Positions 15,640-23,306 of a DNA stretch of 26,737 nucleotides are shown in pieces. Positions within the stretch are counted from its first letter, which is position 1; each line of letters begins with the position of its first letter. The stretch is from a virus. A model generated the notes under the pieces. It saw only the letters and a program-made list of their open reading frames with translations, was not told the DNA's origin and made no database searches. Position numbers and translations under genes: made by a program. The stretch spans positions 1 to 26,737 of the IMG/VR virus record IMGVR_UViG_3300013372_001917; one strand, 5' to 3'.

Positions 15640-17403
15640 TTATAGTATTTGTAGCACGACTCTGTCTCTAGAGTATGTTCTTACTGAATCTTCTGTCAGG
15701 GTGGCTGACGATCCTTGGGCAATTGAGGCTGGCTTGCCAATATACAGGTCATAATGCTCTTGATGACTAATAGCGTCATTAGTATACAGCGCTATATTTT
15801 GATATAAATTGTCATCTAATACACCTGATCTTACTCCCAACAATTGCTTTCCATTAAACCATATTTGACCAGTTATTGCATCAGTTGTTTTTATTAGTAT
15901 ATAATTTGGCTCTCCTATATAAAGATATGAGGATATGTTTGTAGCAGATGAGGCATCCTGGCCATTGATATATATATTGCTAATATTAGACTTTGTTATT
16001 GCTCCGCCTGCCGCCCATGATAGTGCTGTTTCTACAGAGCCAGTTTTGTTAAATAAGATATGACCGCTAGATAATGTTTTTGGAGTAAAGATCATTTCAA
16101 TGTTTCTATTTTGTGCAGCAGAGTCAATAAAGAAAGCTGAAGATTTTGGGCGTATCCCATCTTTATAATTTCTTGATCTTGCTGGATAGCTTTCATTTGA
16201 AATATCAAAGTCCCAGTAGGTTCCAGTTGTTGGTTCAGATATAGACAATGTACTTCCACCATTATGAGCAAACATTCTTTTTCGTGAGTAAAAATAAATC
16301 TTTAATGAATAAAGTTCTGGCAAATAAACATCTGAATTTGTAGAATTAAATACAAACTTAAAATATAGTATTTTTGTTGACGAAAAATTAGATCCTTGAG
16401 AAAATCCTGGAATAGATGATCCGTTTACACAGGAGGTCCATGGACCAGATGCTGAAACTTCTGAAACATATACTGAAACGCCACTAGAAGATACCCAGTC
16501 GATCTTTGAAGACACATAGCTTTTTGTAATGTTTAAAACAATGTCTTCCACAAACTCACCAGATGTAAATCCTGAATTTAAATAAATGCTGTTACCGTTT
16601 TCGCTATAAGATAGCGCCTGATTGTCATAAATTAAAGTGTCCCAAGAAACTTGTGCTGGATAAACATATTTAGTTTCAACATCTTGATATCTCTCTGATG
16701 CTCTAAACAGCTCACCTAAATCTGGTCCTGAAACTTGCTCATCGTTATTTAAAAATAAATTATTATAGTGTGCAAGTATGGATTTTTGGGATAGTGAATA
16801 TCTATATACAGCTGGGCAATCAATTATAAAATGTTCTCCAGATAAAGCAGGTCCTGAAAAAAGAACAAGGCTGGTGTTTGTAAACTTAACAGATATTGAT
16901 TTAGATGCTACCAATACACCATCGACATAAAGACTTATATGGGAAACTGAATAAACACCAACAAGGTGAATTACTTTATTAGGATTAGGAACAGAGTAAT
17001 CAATTCTTTCCCCTTCTAATTTAAACACAGCATTTCCATTATCCCAGTATAATCCAATACCATTTGAGTCAGCGAGTATAGGCGTTAAAGATGTTATTGT
17101 TTTTGGATGTATCCATGCTTCTAGTGTAAAATCATTATCATATGTGGAATTGGTTGCAAATCCTCCCGTACCAACTGTTCCAGAAAAATCTTTTGATATG
17201 GTAAATTGCAAATAGTTTGTGCTATCTATTTTGTTAGAATGTAATCCACCAGATACAATTGGCATGCCAGATTTAACTAATTGACCTACGTACGATCCAT
17301 GATTATTGCAGCCTGAAATATCATAGGCCACTACTCCAGATAACTCGTCTAATTTCCACAAGCCAACTGGTGAATCTTTTATTGCTGTAAGATAGTACGA
17401 CAT
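15640..17403 (-). CDS. LamG / concanavalin A-like domain adhesin (tail fibre or tailspike type)
   Basis: This encodes 587 aa. The N-terminus YYLTAIKDSPVGLWKLDE followed by SGCNNHGSYVG is the typical opening of a laminin-G/ConA-like jelly roll. The pattern continues with FTLEAWIHPKT and HLVGVYSVSHISLYVDGVLVAS, ending near residue 220. A linker region near 240-370 has beta-strand patterns. A second ConA-like part seems to cover about 390-560, including FWFNGKQLL-type text (TGQIWFNGKQLLGV). Such domains in phages bind surface glycans, so this is a receptor-binding or virion-decorating protein. There is no signal peptide or enzymatic motif. The ATG lies six bases after a TGA-TATAAT extended -10, without a Shine-Dalgarno. 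It separates the oxygenase block from the head genes. Confidence 0.8.
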   Translation of the reverse strand: MSYYLTAIKDSPVGLWKLDELSGVVAYDISGCNNHGSYVGQLVKSGMPIVSGGLHSNKIDSTNYLQFTISKDFSGTVGTGGFATNSTYDNDFTLEAWIHPKTITSLTPILADSNGIGLYWDNGNAVFKLEGERIDYSVPNPNKVIHLVGVYSVSHISLYVDGVLVASKSISVKFTNTSLVLFSGPALSGEHFIIDCPAVYRYSLSQKSILAHYNNLFLNNDEQVSGPDLGELFRASERYQDVETKYVYPAQVSWDTLIYDNQALSYSENGNSIYLNSGFTSGEFVEDIVLNITKSYVSSKIDWVSSSGVSVYVSEVSASGPWTSCVNGSSIPGFSQGSNFSSTKILYFKFVFNSTNSDVYLPELYSLKIYFYSRKRMFAHNGGSTLSISEPTTGTYWDFDISNESYPARSRNYKDGIRPKSSAFFIDSAAQNRNIEMIFTPKTLSSGHILFNKTGSVETALSWAAGGAITKSNISNIYINGQDASSATNISSYLYIGEPNYILIKTTDAITGQIWFNGKQLLGVRSGVLDDNLYQNIALYTNDAISHQEHYDLYIGKPASIAQGSSATLTEDSVRTYSRDRVVLQIL

Positions 17404-17409
17404 TTTTTA

Positions 17410-17418
17410 ATTATATCA
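17410..17418 (-). promoter_or_regulatory. extended -10 promoter, leaderless type, for the LamG gene
   Basis: TGATATAAT lies at 17418-17410 on the minus strand, six bases before the ATG at 17403. The expected start point falls on or within a base of the start codon. No good -35 is seen, as is usual for extended -10 promoters. Confidence 0.45.
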
Positions 17419-17426
17419 GAGTATTT

Positions 17427-17981
17427 TTAAATCCAGTAACCTGTAGCTAAATACCTAGAATTTTTAGTACCAGGCTCAGAGGCAATCCTGTAGTCTGAGG
17501 GATATATTAAAAGGCTTCCAGCTTCGGGTTTTAAAGTTTTTCCTGTATTTTCAAATTTGACTTCTCCTCCATCGTAAGAAGAATTAATATACATTTTTGC
17601 TGTATACTTGCCATTAGGCAAATCACTGTCGCCAAAACCCTCGTAGTACTTTCTCAAAAGATAATTGGGCTCTAGCTTTACGGGACCGTCTATGTTGTTG
17701 TATATCTTATATTGAGTAAAGCAATGATGAAAAGTTGCTTTTAAGTTGTTAATTATAAACAAGCTTCTTGTATCTACAACACTGTCTTGTTCAGAAAAAT
17801 TCGAAGAAATCTTTTTTTCTGAGAAAGAGTCTTGATGCTCCCATTTTTTGATTAAGGAGTTATTCGTGTTTGTATTACTCTCCGTGTCTTCAATAAATCC
17901 AATATAGTTACCAATCTCTTGAAGGCAATAAGTAAAATAAAAAACTTTTGGTGCCATTTCTTGAAACACATACATTGCCAT
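17427..17981 (-). CDS. degenerate 2OG-oxygenase-fold paralogue, probably without catalysis
   Basis: I start this at the ATG at 17981 (MAMYVFQEMAPKVFYF), nine bases after the preceding stop. An ATG at 18017 would overlap that gene by 26 bases. The 184-aa product aligns with the preceding oxygenases: KVFYFTYCL with KVYYYKN, EDTESN with EETESE, AKMYINSSYDGGEVKF with VMYLNDDYEGGELSF, and LKPEAGSLLIYPS with LKPEAGSVIIFPS. The iron site is gone. The segment that should carry HxD reads EGFGDSDLPNGK with no His, and the distal His position falls in YRIASEPGTKN. An Arg (NSRYLATGYW) remains where the co-substrate-binding Lys lies in its relatives. The frame is intact to the normal C-terminus, so it looks like a maintained non-enzymatic fold rather than a decaying gene. 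Confidence 0.7.
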   Translation of the reverse strand: MAMYVFQEMAPKVFYFTYCLQEIGNYIGFIEDTESNTNTNNSLIKKWEHQDSFSEKKISSNFSEQDSVVDTRSLFIINNLKATFHHCFTQYKIYNNIDGPVKLEPNYLLRKYYEGFGDSDLPNGKYTAKMYINSSYDGGEVKFENTGKTLKPEAGSLLIYPSDYRIASEPGTKNSRYLATGYWI

Positions 17982-17991
17982 TTGATAACCT

Positions 17992-18753
17992 TTATTCTGG
18001 AACAAAGACTCCGTCAATAAACGAGCCTTTATTCAACCAAAATGACGGAACCATGTATTTGGATCCGCTTTTTACTAAATGTGCTGTGTGACTGTATGGA
18101 GGCTCTGAAGGAAAAATAATTACACTACCTGCTTCTGGCTTTAAAGAAAAAGTAACTCTTTCTTTATTCCTAGGGTCACTTAATTCTTCGGCAGCTGCAA
18201 ATTCTGTTGAAGTCAAAACTCCATCTTTAATACTAAATGACAATTCTCCACCTTCATAGTCATCGTTTAAATACATTACCAAAGAATACTTTAATCTCTT
18301 GTCGCCTTCTTGTTGATCAAAATGGGATCCCATAAATGTTCCAGCTTCATAACGCTTGATAGCCGTGTCTGTCATTAAAATTAATTTAGACTCTTCATTT
18401 ACTTTTTCAGCATAATCTAGGCAAACATTTTTGAAGCCATCAAAAATTTCATTAAATATGTATTTAGAGTCTTCTATAATATCTTCTGGGCATTTTTGCA
18501 AAATTTCATCCAGCTTTAACATTTTAATTCTTTTATGGCTTCCATAAACATACATTTCTCCGCTACATGCGCTCCACTCTTCCCAGGGCGTAATGAACTT
18601 TGAATATTTTTCTGATTCCGTTTCTTCAATTAACTTAACTAAATTTTTTGGATCAGATACTACATTTTTGTAATAATAAACCTTATCGTGCAATTTTTCA
18701 GATATCATTTGTTCTCCTTCTAATACATTCTTAATTATACCACTGTCTATCAT
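17992..18753 (-). CDS. 2-oxoglutarate/Fe(II) dioxygenase (prolyl hydroxylase-like)
   Basis: This encodes 253 aa from the ATG at 18753, which overlaps the preceding stop (ATGA). A second ATG at 18708 (MISEKLHDKVYYYKN) has a much better GAAGGAG site and may be the real start. The P4H-type beta-helix carries His144-x-Asp146 (GSHFDQQEG), the conserved MYLNDDYEGGELSF strand-turn, KPEAGSVIIFPS, distal His222 (YSHTAH) and Lys232 for the 2OG carboxylate. It should hydroxylate a protein or other substrate using Fe(II), oxygen and 2OG. It is the closest relative of the preceding gene product: the metal ligands fall at the same residue numbers, which indicates a tandem duplication. The substrate is unknown. 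Confidence 0.85.
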   Translation of the reverse strand: MIDSGIIKNVLEGEQMISEKLHDKVYYYKNVVSDPKNLVKLIEETESEKYSKFITPWEEWSACSGEMYVYGSHKRIKMLKLDEILQKCPEDIIEDSKYIFNEIFDGFKNVCLDYAEKVNEESKLILMTDTAIKRYEAGTFMGSHFDQQEGDKRLKYSLVMYLNDDYEGGELSFSIKDGVLTSTEFAAAEELSDPRNKERVTFSLKPEAGSVIIFPSEPPYSHTAHLVKSGSKYMVPSFWLNKGSFIDGVFVPE

Positions 18754-19559
18754 TTAAATAAATCTTCTTTATCTGGGTATACAAACTCTAGTTGAAAATC
18801 TGGGTCTTGTTTAAAAAGAACATCCTCTCCAGATGGATCTATCCAGAACATTGGTAGCATATACTTCCATCCAGACTTGACTTCGTGTGCAGTGTGACTG
18901 AATGGAGATGGTGATGGGAATATCACAATGCTACCAGCTTCAGGCTTAATATAGAAGTCGTACAATCCTTCATTTTGAGGATCAAGTATGTCTCCCTGCA
19001 AAGCTCTTTCTGTTCCAGTTATAATTCCTTCGCTTATGCTAAATGATAGCTCTCCGCCTTCGTAGTCGTCATTTGGCCATACAACTAAAGAGTAAAGTAG
19101 TCTTGTGTCGCCTTCTTGAGAGTCATGATGAACTCCCATATAGTTACCAGCTCTATATCTGTGAACACCAAACTGTTCCAAAAGAATAAGCTCTTTATCT
19201 ATCTGCTGCTCTTTTTTATAGTCTTCACATACCGCTTTTATAGCGTTAAACAATGGATCTCTTATATCAATAAAACGCTGCTTTGTTTCTTCGGAAACAT
19301 CTTTATCTATATTATAAACGCTATTCAGCAGGCAAAGCTTTTTGTATCCATAAACATATGGGTGACCCATAGATCTGTTTTCATCTACATCCCATTGGTT
19401 CCAGGGAGTAATTATTGAATAAAGCTCTTCGTGATTTTCAGAATCATTTACAAGATCTAGCCACTCTTTTACGTTTGGTATAGCATTTCTATAATAATAA
19501 ACTTGTGGATGAAGCTCTTCTCTAATCATTCCGTTTTCTAGTACAGTAGTCTTTGTCAT
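18750..19559 (-). CDS. 2-oxoglutarate/Fe(II) dioxygenase (prolyl hydroxylase-like)
   Basis: This 269-aa protein starts MTKTTVLENGMIREELHPQVYYYRN with AGGAG seven bases upstream. The iron and co-substrate residues are all present: His144-x-Asp146 (GVHHDSQEG), WPNDDYEGGELSF, KPEAGSIVIFPS, distal His222 (FSHTAH) and Lys232. It matches the next gene product along its whole length (ELHPQVYYYRN with KLHDKVYYYKN; TPWNQW with TPWEEW), so the two arose by duplication. It has a slightly longer C-terminal tail (DVLFKQDPDFQLEFVYPDKED). There is no signal peptide or membrane segment, so it acts in the host cytoplasm during infection or inside virions. The substrate cannot be read from sequence. Confidence 0.86.
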   Translation of the reverse strand: MTKTTVLENGMIREELHPQVYYYRNAIPNVKEWLDLVNDSENHEELYSIITPWNQWDVDENRSMGHPYVYGYKKLCLLNSVYNIDKDVSEETKQRFIDIRDPLFNAIKAVCEDYKKEQQIDKELILLEQFGVHRYRAGNYMGVHHDSQEGDTRLLYSLVVWPNDDYEGGELSFSISEGIITGTERALQGDILDPQNEGLYDFYIKPEAGSIVIFPSPSPFSHTAHEVKSGWKYMLPMFWIDPSGEDVLFKQDPDFQLEFVYPDKEDLFK

Positions 19560-20317
19560 TTTGTTTCTCCTATTTTTAAAGCAACTTCTTTTTTAGCAGT
19601 TTGATCTGGTCCTGGTTTTAGTCTTTCACCTTTTGCTTTAAGTTCTGCCCATTTTTCTGCATCCTCTGCTTGTCTTTTTCTTTGTTCCGCAATATCTTCT
19701 TCCCAATTTTTTTGTTTATCTTCGCTATAATCAGATTCTTCATTATCCCAAAATGAACCAATTGTCCACCTTTCACCCTTTGTAATCATTTGAACCTCAT
19801 GAATATTTTCATGACCACCAGCAAAAGCTGCTAGAGTTCCTGTTTTAGGCTGAAGGGTAATTGGATGATCTCTAAAGTTAAGCGCACCGCCTTCAAAATC
19901 TTCATTAAGGTATAGAAATGCCGCCCACTTGCTTCTTTCAAATGAGTTATACTCTGGGGAGTCTATTGGAGTGTTATCAGAATGGTATCCAGCATAAGCA
20001 CCTTCTATCCATTTTTGTGCATGATAACTTACTAGCTTTACTTTGTCTCCGCGACAAATAGCCACGGCCTCTTGAATTTTATCTTGAAGATCAGTAAAAA
20101 AATTATTTTCAAAACCAAATTTTTCTTTTTCTTCATTATCTGGTAGGTTGGAAGCAAAGGAGTCGTAAAAAGAAATTGGTGCCCAAAGAATAGTATCTTT
20201 TTCAGCACAATCTTTCCAATATTTAATTACGTTAGAACACTCTTCTTCAGTAAGAAAATTTTCAAAAAACACAATGTCTTGTTTTACACGATTTTGAGTT
20301 TCTAGATTAAATGGCAT
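19556..20317 (-). CDS. 2-oxoglutarate/Fe(II) dioxygenase with charged C-terminal tail
   Basis: This 253-aa protein starts MPFNLETQNRVKQDIVFFENFL; AAAGGA lies nine bases before the ATG, and the start overlaps the preceding gene by 11 bases. The oxygenase core shows His112-x-Asp114 (GYHSDNTP), AFLYLNEDFEGGALNF, LQPKTGTLAAFAGG, a distal His at 173 (NIHEVQ; His169 is an alternative) and Arg183 (GERWTIGSFW). The FFENFLTEEEC opening is typical of P4H-like enzymes. About 60 residues after the core are highly charged and helical (NWEEDIAEQRKRQAEDAEKW), then Lys/Pro-rich. They could be a binding tail for a partner or for nucleic acid. It is more distant from its neighbours than the two genes that follow it. 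Confidence 0.83.
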   Translation of the reverse strand: MPFNLETQNRVKQDIVFFENFLTEEECSNVIKYWKDCAEKDTILWAPISFYDSFASNLPDNEEKEKFGFENNFFTDLQDKIQEAVAICRGDKVKLVSYHAQKWIEGAYAGYHSDNTPIDSPEYNSFERSKWAAFLYLNEDFEGGALNFRDHPITLQPKTGTLAAFAGGHENIHEVQMITKGERWTIGSFWDNEESDYSEDKQKNWEEDIAEQRKRQAEDAEKWAELKAKGERLKPGPDQTAKKEVALKIGETK

Positions 20318-21161
20318 TTAAGTTAATCCTTTCTAATTTTTTAAGTTCTTCATAGTTTATCGTTTGATAAGCTCCAGATTTTCTTTCCTGTTTAGTTCTA
20401 GCAATTTCCATTTCTTTCCAAATTTCCCGACCATATAGCTTTTCATTCTCTAACCATTCTGGTGATCCAGGATAAAATCTAACCCAGTGATTTCTAATAA
20501 AATACTTTGGGGTGCCTTTTACTTTTTCAACTCCGTGCATATAGAATTGTCCAGAGTCAGAAAGAAAGTCTGGATCTCCTGCTGGGAATAACAAAATATC
20601 GCCTTTTTCTGGCTTATAATAAAAAGTTTTATTGTCTACTAAAAATGTAAGCCCGCCGCCTTCGTAGTCTCCATTTAAATACATGGTACATGTAAACGTA
20701 AACTTATATCCTCTAAACTCATGATAGTCTCTTTGATAGTCTGTGTGAACGTGCATAGCCAGGTCTGACTCTTCGATACCACCTTCGACTTCATACTTGC
20801 ATATTGAAGGACCCATTCTTTTCCATAACTGAGTATTCAAGCCATCTTCTTCATTCAAAACTTCTGCGTCAAGATCTAAGGGTACACCAAAGGTATCTGC
20901 ATACTGATTCGTTGTTTTGTTAAACACATCTATAATTTCATCCCAGAGGCGTTTTTCTAGATCTGTTCTTTCGGATGATTCAACTGAGTAATTAATCTGA
21001 TCTGCTTCTTTGCCAAATGTATACCAGCCATGCCAATTTAAAGCGGATCCTTCTGGATTTTGTTCAGAATCTATAATGGTTTTTGTTAACAGATCAATAT
21101 CTTTCCATGGATTTTTAAAAACCCATATCTTTGGATATAATTCTTTATACTCAAGACTCAC
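20307..21161 (-). CDS. 2-oxoglutarate/Fe(II) dioxygenase
   Basis: This 284-aa protein starts at a GTG that overlaps the preceding stop (GTGA), with GGAG about ten bases upstream. The motifs are His139-x-Asp141 (HVHTDYQRD), TCTMYLNGDYEGGGLTF, YYKPEKGDILLFPAG, distal His209 (FYMHGVEKVKG) and Lys219. About 110 residues precede the catalytic part, with a YPKIWVFKNPWKD opening shared in style with the other family members here. About 55 residues follow (SPEWLENEKLYGREIW...), basic and helical. A complete, probably active enzyme; the substrate is unknown. Confidence 0.84.
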   Translation of the reverse strand: MSLEYKELYPKIWVFKNPWKDIDLLTKTIIDSEQNPEGSALNWHGWYTFGKEADQINYSVESSERTDLEKRLWDEIIDVFNKTTNQYADTFGVPLDLDAEVLNEEDGLNTQLWKRMGPSICKYEVEGGIEESDLAMHVHTDYQRDYHEFRGYKFTFTCTMYLNGDYEGGGLTFLVDNKTFYYKPEKGDILLFPAGDPDFLSDSGQFYMHGVEKVKGTPKYFIRNHWVRFYPGSPEWLENEKLYGREIWKEMEIARTKQERKSGAYQTINYEELKKLERINLNAI

Positions 21162-21847
21162 GGCTGTTTATCTCCAGTATGTTCAAGTATTCGCCAGAAG
21201 AATGGTGATGTATATCTTCCTCCATCAATTATTGGTCTTACTCCATGAATGTAGCCTTTGTCTCCAGGGAAAAAATATGCTGAGCCACCAACTGGTTTAA
21301 ATTCAATTCCTTGAATTGGAAAAAAAAGTTCTCCGCCTTCGTAATCATCATTAAAGTAAAACAATGAGGCTAAATCATAGTGTGGGAAATCGTTTGGGGT
21401 TCCAGCATCTGGGCCTTCATGTAACTCTTTGTCAGCGTGAGGGTCTTGCCTGGAACCAACTGGCCATTTAACTATAGCTGGCCCCGTAGGTTGAATTTTA
21501 ACTTTAAAAAATTTTTCTACTTCAATTTGTAACCTATTAATAAGTCCTTCTACAACATCAACAATTGTTGGGTCAGCAGAAATCTGCATTGATCTTTTTG
21601 TGCAAACCCTGTCTGCCCAGGCGTTAGCATCATAAATAACTGTTCCATTTTCGTTAACATGAGAATCAGTTATATCCCAGGTTTTGTTTGTTTTTGCAAA
21701 CTCGGTGAGTCTAATTCTTTCTTCATCTGTTAAAAAATTTTTTAATTCCACAATATTTTCAGGACCACTGCCAAAAAACCCTGAAGGAGTTATTGATGCA
21801 ACTGATTTATAGTTATGATCGTTATTTGTGTTGATTTGCTTTTGCAT
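21158..21847 (-). CDS. 2-oxoglutarate/Fe(II) dioxygenase
   Basis: This 229-aa protein's ATG follows the preceding stop with no gap. Residues 30-50 (ENIVELKNFLTDEERIRLTEF) are the usual P4H-like opening. The active site is His137-x-Asp139 (QDPHADKE), LFYFNDDYEGGELFF, FKPVGGSAYFFPGD, distal His201 (GYIHGVRPI) and Arg211 (GGRYTSPFFW). Arg in place of Lys at the co-substrate position is common in this superfamily. It sits directly behind the DUF6065-like pair and is co-transcribed with the oxygenases that follow. A complete, probably active enzyme. Confidence 0.85.
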   Translation of the reverse strand: MQKQINTNNDHNYKSVASITPSGFFGSGPENIVELKNFLTDEERIRLTEFAKTNKTWDITDSHVNENGTVIYDANAWADRVCTKRSMQISADPTIVDVVEGLINRLQIEVEKFFKVKIQPTGPAIVKWPVGSRQDPHADKELHEGPDAGTPNDFPHYDLASLFYFNDDYEGGELFFPIQGIEFKPVGGSAYFFPGDKGYIHGVRPIIDGGRYTSPFFWRILEHTGDKQP

Positions 21848-22567
21848 TTACCTGTACTTTCTCCTTGTCCAAAAAAGCTTCTTATATACTCCGCCCTCTG
21901 GTTTTCTAAATAAATCAGAGGTTTCTTTTGCTTTTTTCATAATATCACTAGCCGAATAAAAAACTTTTTCTGACTCCCAGTTTTCTCTTTTAAAGGGAAT
22001 GACTTGCAAATACGGTGTTCCTGCTGGGACTATTCCAGTAAAACCCTTTTTAATAAAAAATGGAAGGAGCCCAGAGGTTGTTACCTTATCGCTATCTATT
22101 ATACCACCGACGGTTAGCCACGGCAAGTCAAAATGATTTATTGGAGGAACATAAATAGAGCTATATCCTTCTGGCAATTCTGGTGCCCAGTTTGCGTACC
22201 AATGGAAATGATTCGCTTCGTAACCTGATGGAACTGCAAAGCCCATAGAAATGCCACGCTCTCCAACAAAGTCATCAAAATTTAATGGAACCTTTGCTTT
22301 TATTCTACCCGATTTTTCATAAAATTCAATGTCACACGGAGTTAATAAAGTATATCCTGTTGTAAAAGTATCTAACATTGCTGGACATGCCTTAAAATTA
22401 AGTGCTTTACCGCCATCAAGTGATTGATTAGAAACAAAGTTGCCATAGAAATCTTTTACGTATACATCAGCGTCGTGCCACCATTTAGGGATAGCTTTTG
22501 CTGCTGGAACGGGAGCAGTTTTTTCTTCATTATAATGCTTGTTTGAATGCCATATAATTTTATTCAT
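21848..22567 (-). CDS. phage protein distantly related to the preceding DUF6065-like protein
   Basis: I place the start at the ATG at 22567 (MNKIIWHSNKHYNEEKT), where ATGA overlaps the preceding stop. The ATG at 22582 would put the AAGGA too close. The 239-aa product has no signal or membrane segment. Several segments line up in order with the preceding gene product: CPAMLDTFTTGYTLLTPCDIEF with its FPVSLSNTLGWGISFPSEISF, and IVPAGTPYLQVIPFKREN with its TIPANTPVAAIIPISLSN. That suggests a common beta-rich, possibly cupin-like, fold. A His-rich NHFHWYANW segment could bind metal. I recognise no named function; position points to work with the oxygenases. Confidence 0.65.
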   Translation of the reverse strand: MNKIIWHSNKHYNEEKTAPVPAAKAIPKWWHDADVYVKDFYGNFVSNQSLDGGKALNFKACPAMLDTFTTGYTLLTPCDIEFYEKSGRIKAKVPLNFDDFVGERGISMGFAVPSGYEANHFHWYANWAPELPEGYSSIYVPPINHFDLPWLTVGGIIDSDKVTTSGLLPFFIKKGFTGIVPAGTPYLQVIPFKRENWESEKVFYSASDIMKKAKETSDLFRKPEGGVYKKLFWTRRKYR

Positions 22568-23298
22568 TTTTGAATACCACATCCTTCTGGTCCTTCAAAA
22601 TAGGTATTGTCCGTTTTTAATTTTAAAGATTTTACTTCATGGGATCCAATTTTATTATTTTTGTGGTCAACAGCATCTCTGTAAAAATTTGTCCATTTAC
22701 CAGATTTATTTATATCACTAACAATTTTCCCATAATCTTCTTTTGGAAAAAAATCTTCTGGAAGATCGTTACGGCCTCTAATTGTTGCAACTGAATTATT
22801 TAAATTTGAAAGAGATATGGGAATAATAGCTGCTACTGGCGTATTTGCTGGGATAGTAATGATTTCGTTTGCCCTTGTAATTTTCCAAGCTACAGGAAAA
22901 GTTCCTTTAAAAAACGATGTGCTTATTAATGTTGTAAATGGCCAGACTCCGTCTATAGGCCAATTTGGAGTAGGCATGGCAAGCATAGACACATTGTCTT
23001 CTGTTTTGATAACCAAGTTTGTATTAAAACTTAATGTTGCATTTGCTCTTGCAGTAGAAACAAATTGTTTGCCAGACAAAACTTTGACATGAGTATCTGT
23101 TGAGTCTGAAATCCCGTCCCAAATAAAAGATATTTCTGATGGAAAAGATATACCCCAGCCTAAAGTATTTGAAAGACTTACAGGGAAACAATGATAAGCA
23201 TGCTTATCAGTTGTGTCGTCCATCCATTGGCGTCTTGCTCCAAGGGGTTCTAGATTGGCACATTGTTCTGGATATATATTATAAACACTAAAATTCAT
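22564..23298 (-). CDS. DUF6065-like protein
   Basis: This 244-aa protein begins MNFSVYNIYPEQCANLEPLGARRQWMDDT. The YPE...L.PLGARRQWMD opening, the following YHCFPVSLSNTLGWGISFPSEISFIWDG, and the AMPTPNWPIDGVWPFTTLISTSFF and IPANTPVAAIIPIS segments look like the DUF6065 family of phage and bacterial proteins, whose biochemical role is unknown. The family name is from memory of its motifs and was not checked. There is no Shine-Dalgarno of any strength, and the gene follows the first oxygenase stop by eight bases. It sits inside the oxygenase block and has a distant relative directly downstream. Confidence 0.65.
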   Translation of the reverse strand: MNFSVYNIYPEQCANLEPLGARRQWMDDTTDKHAYHCFPVSLSNTLGWGISFPSEISFIWDGISDSTDTHVKVLSGKQFVSTARANATLSFNTNLVIKTEDNVSMLAMPTPNWPIDGVWPFTTLISTSFFKGTFPVAWKITRANEIITIPANTPVAAIIPISLSNLNNSVATIRGRNDLPEDFFPKEDYGKIVSDINKSGKWTNFYRDAVDHKNNKIGSHEVKSLKLKTDNTYFEGPEGCGIQK

Positions 23299-23306
23299 GT
23301 TTAATG

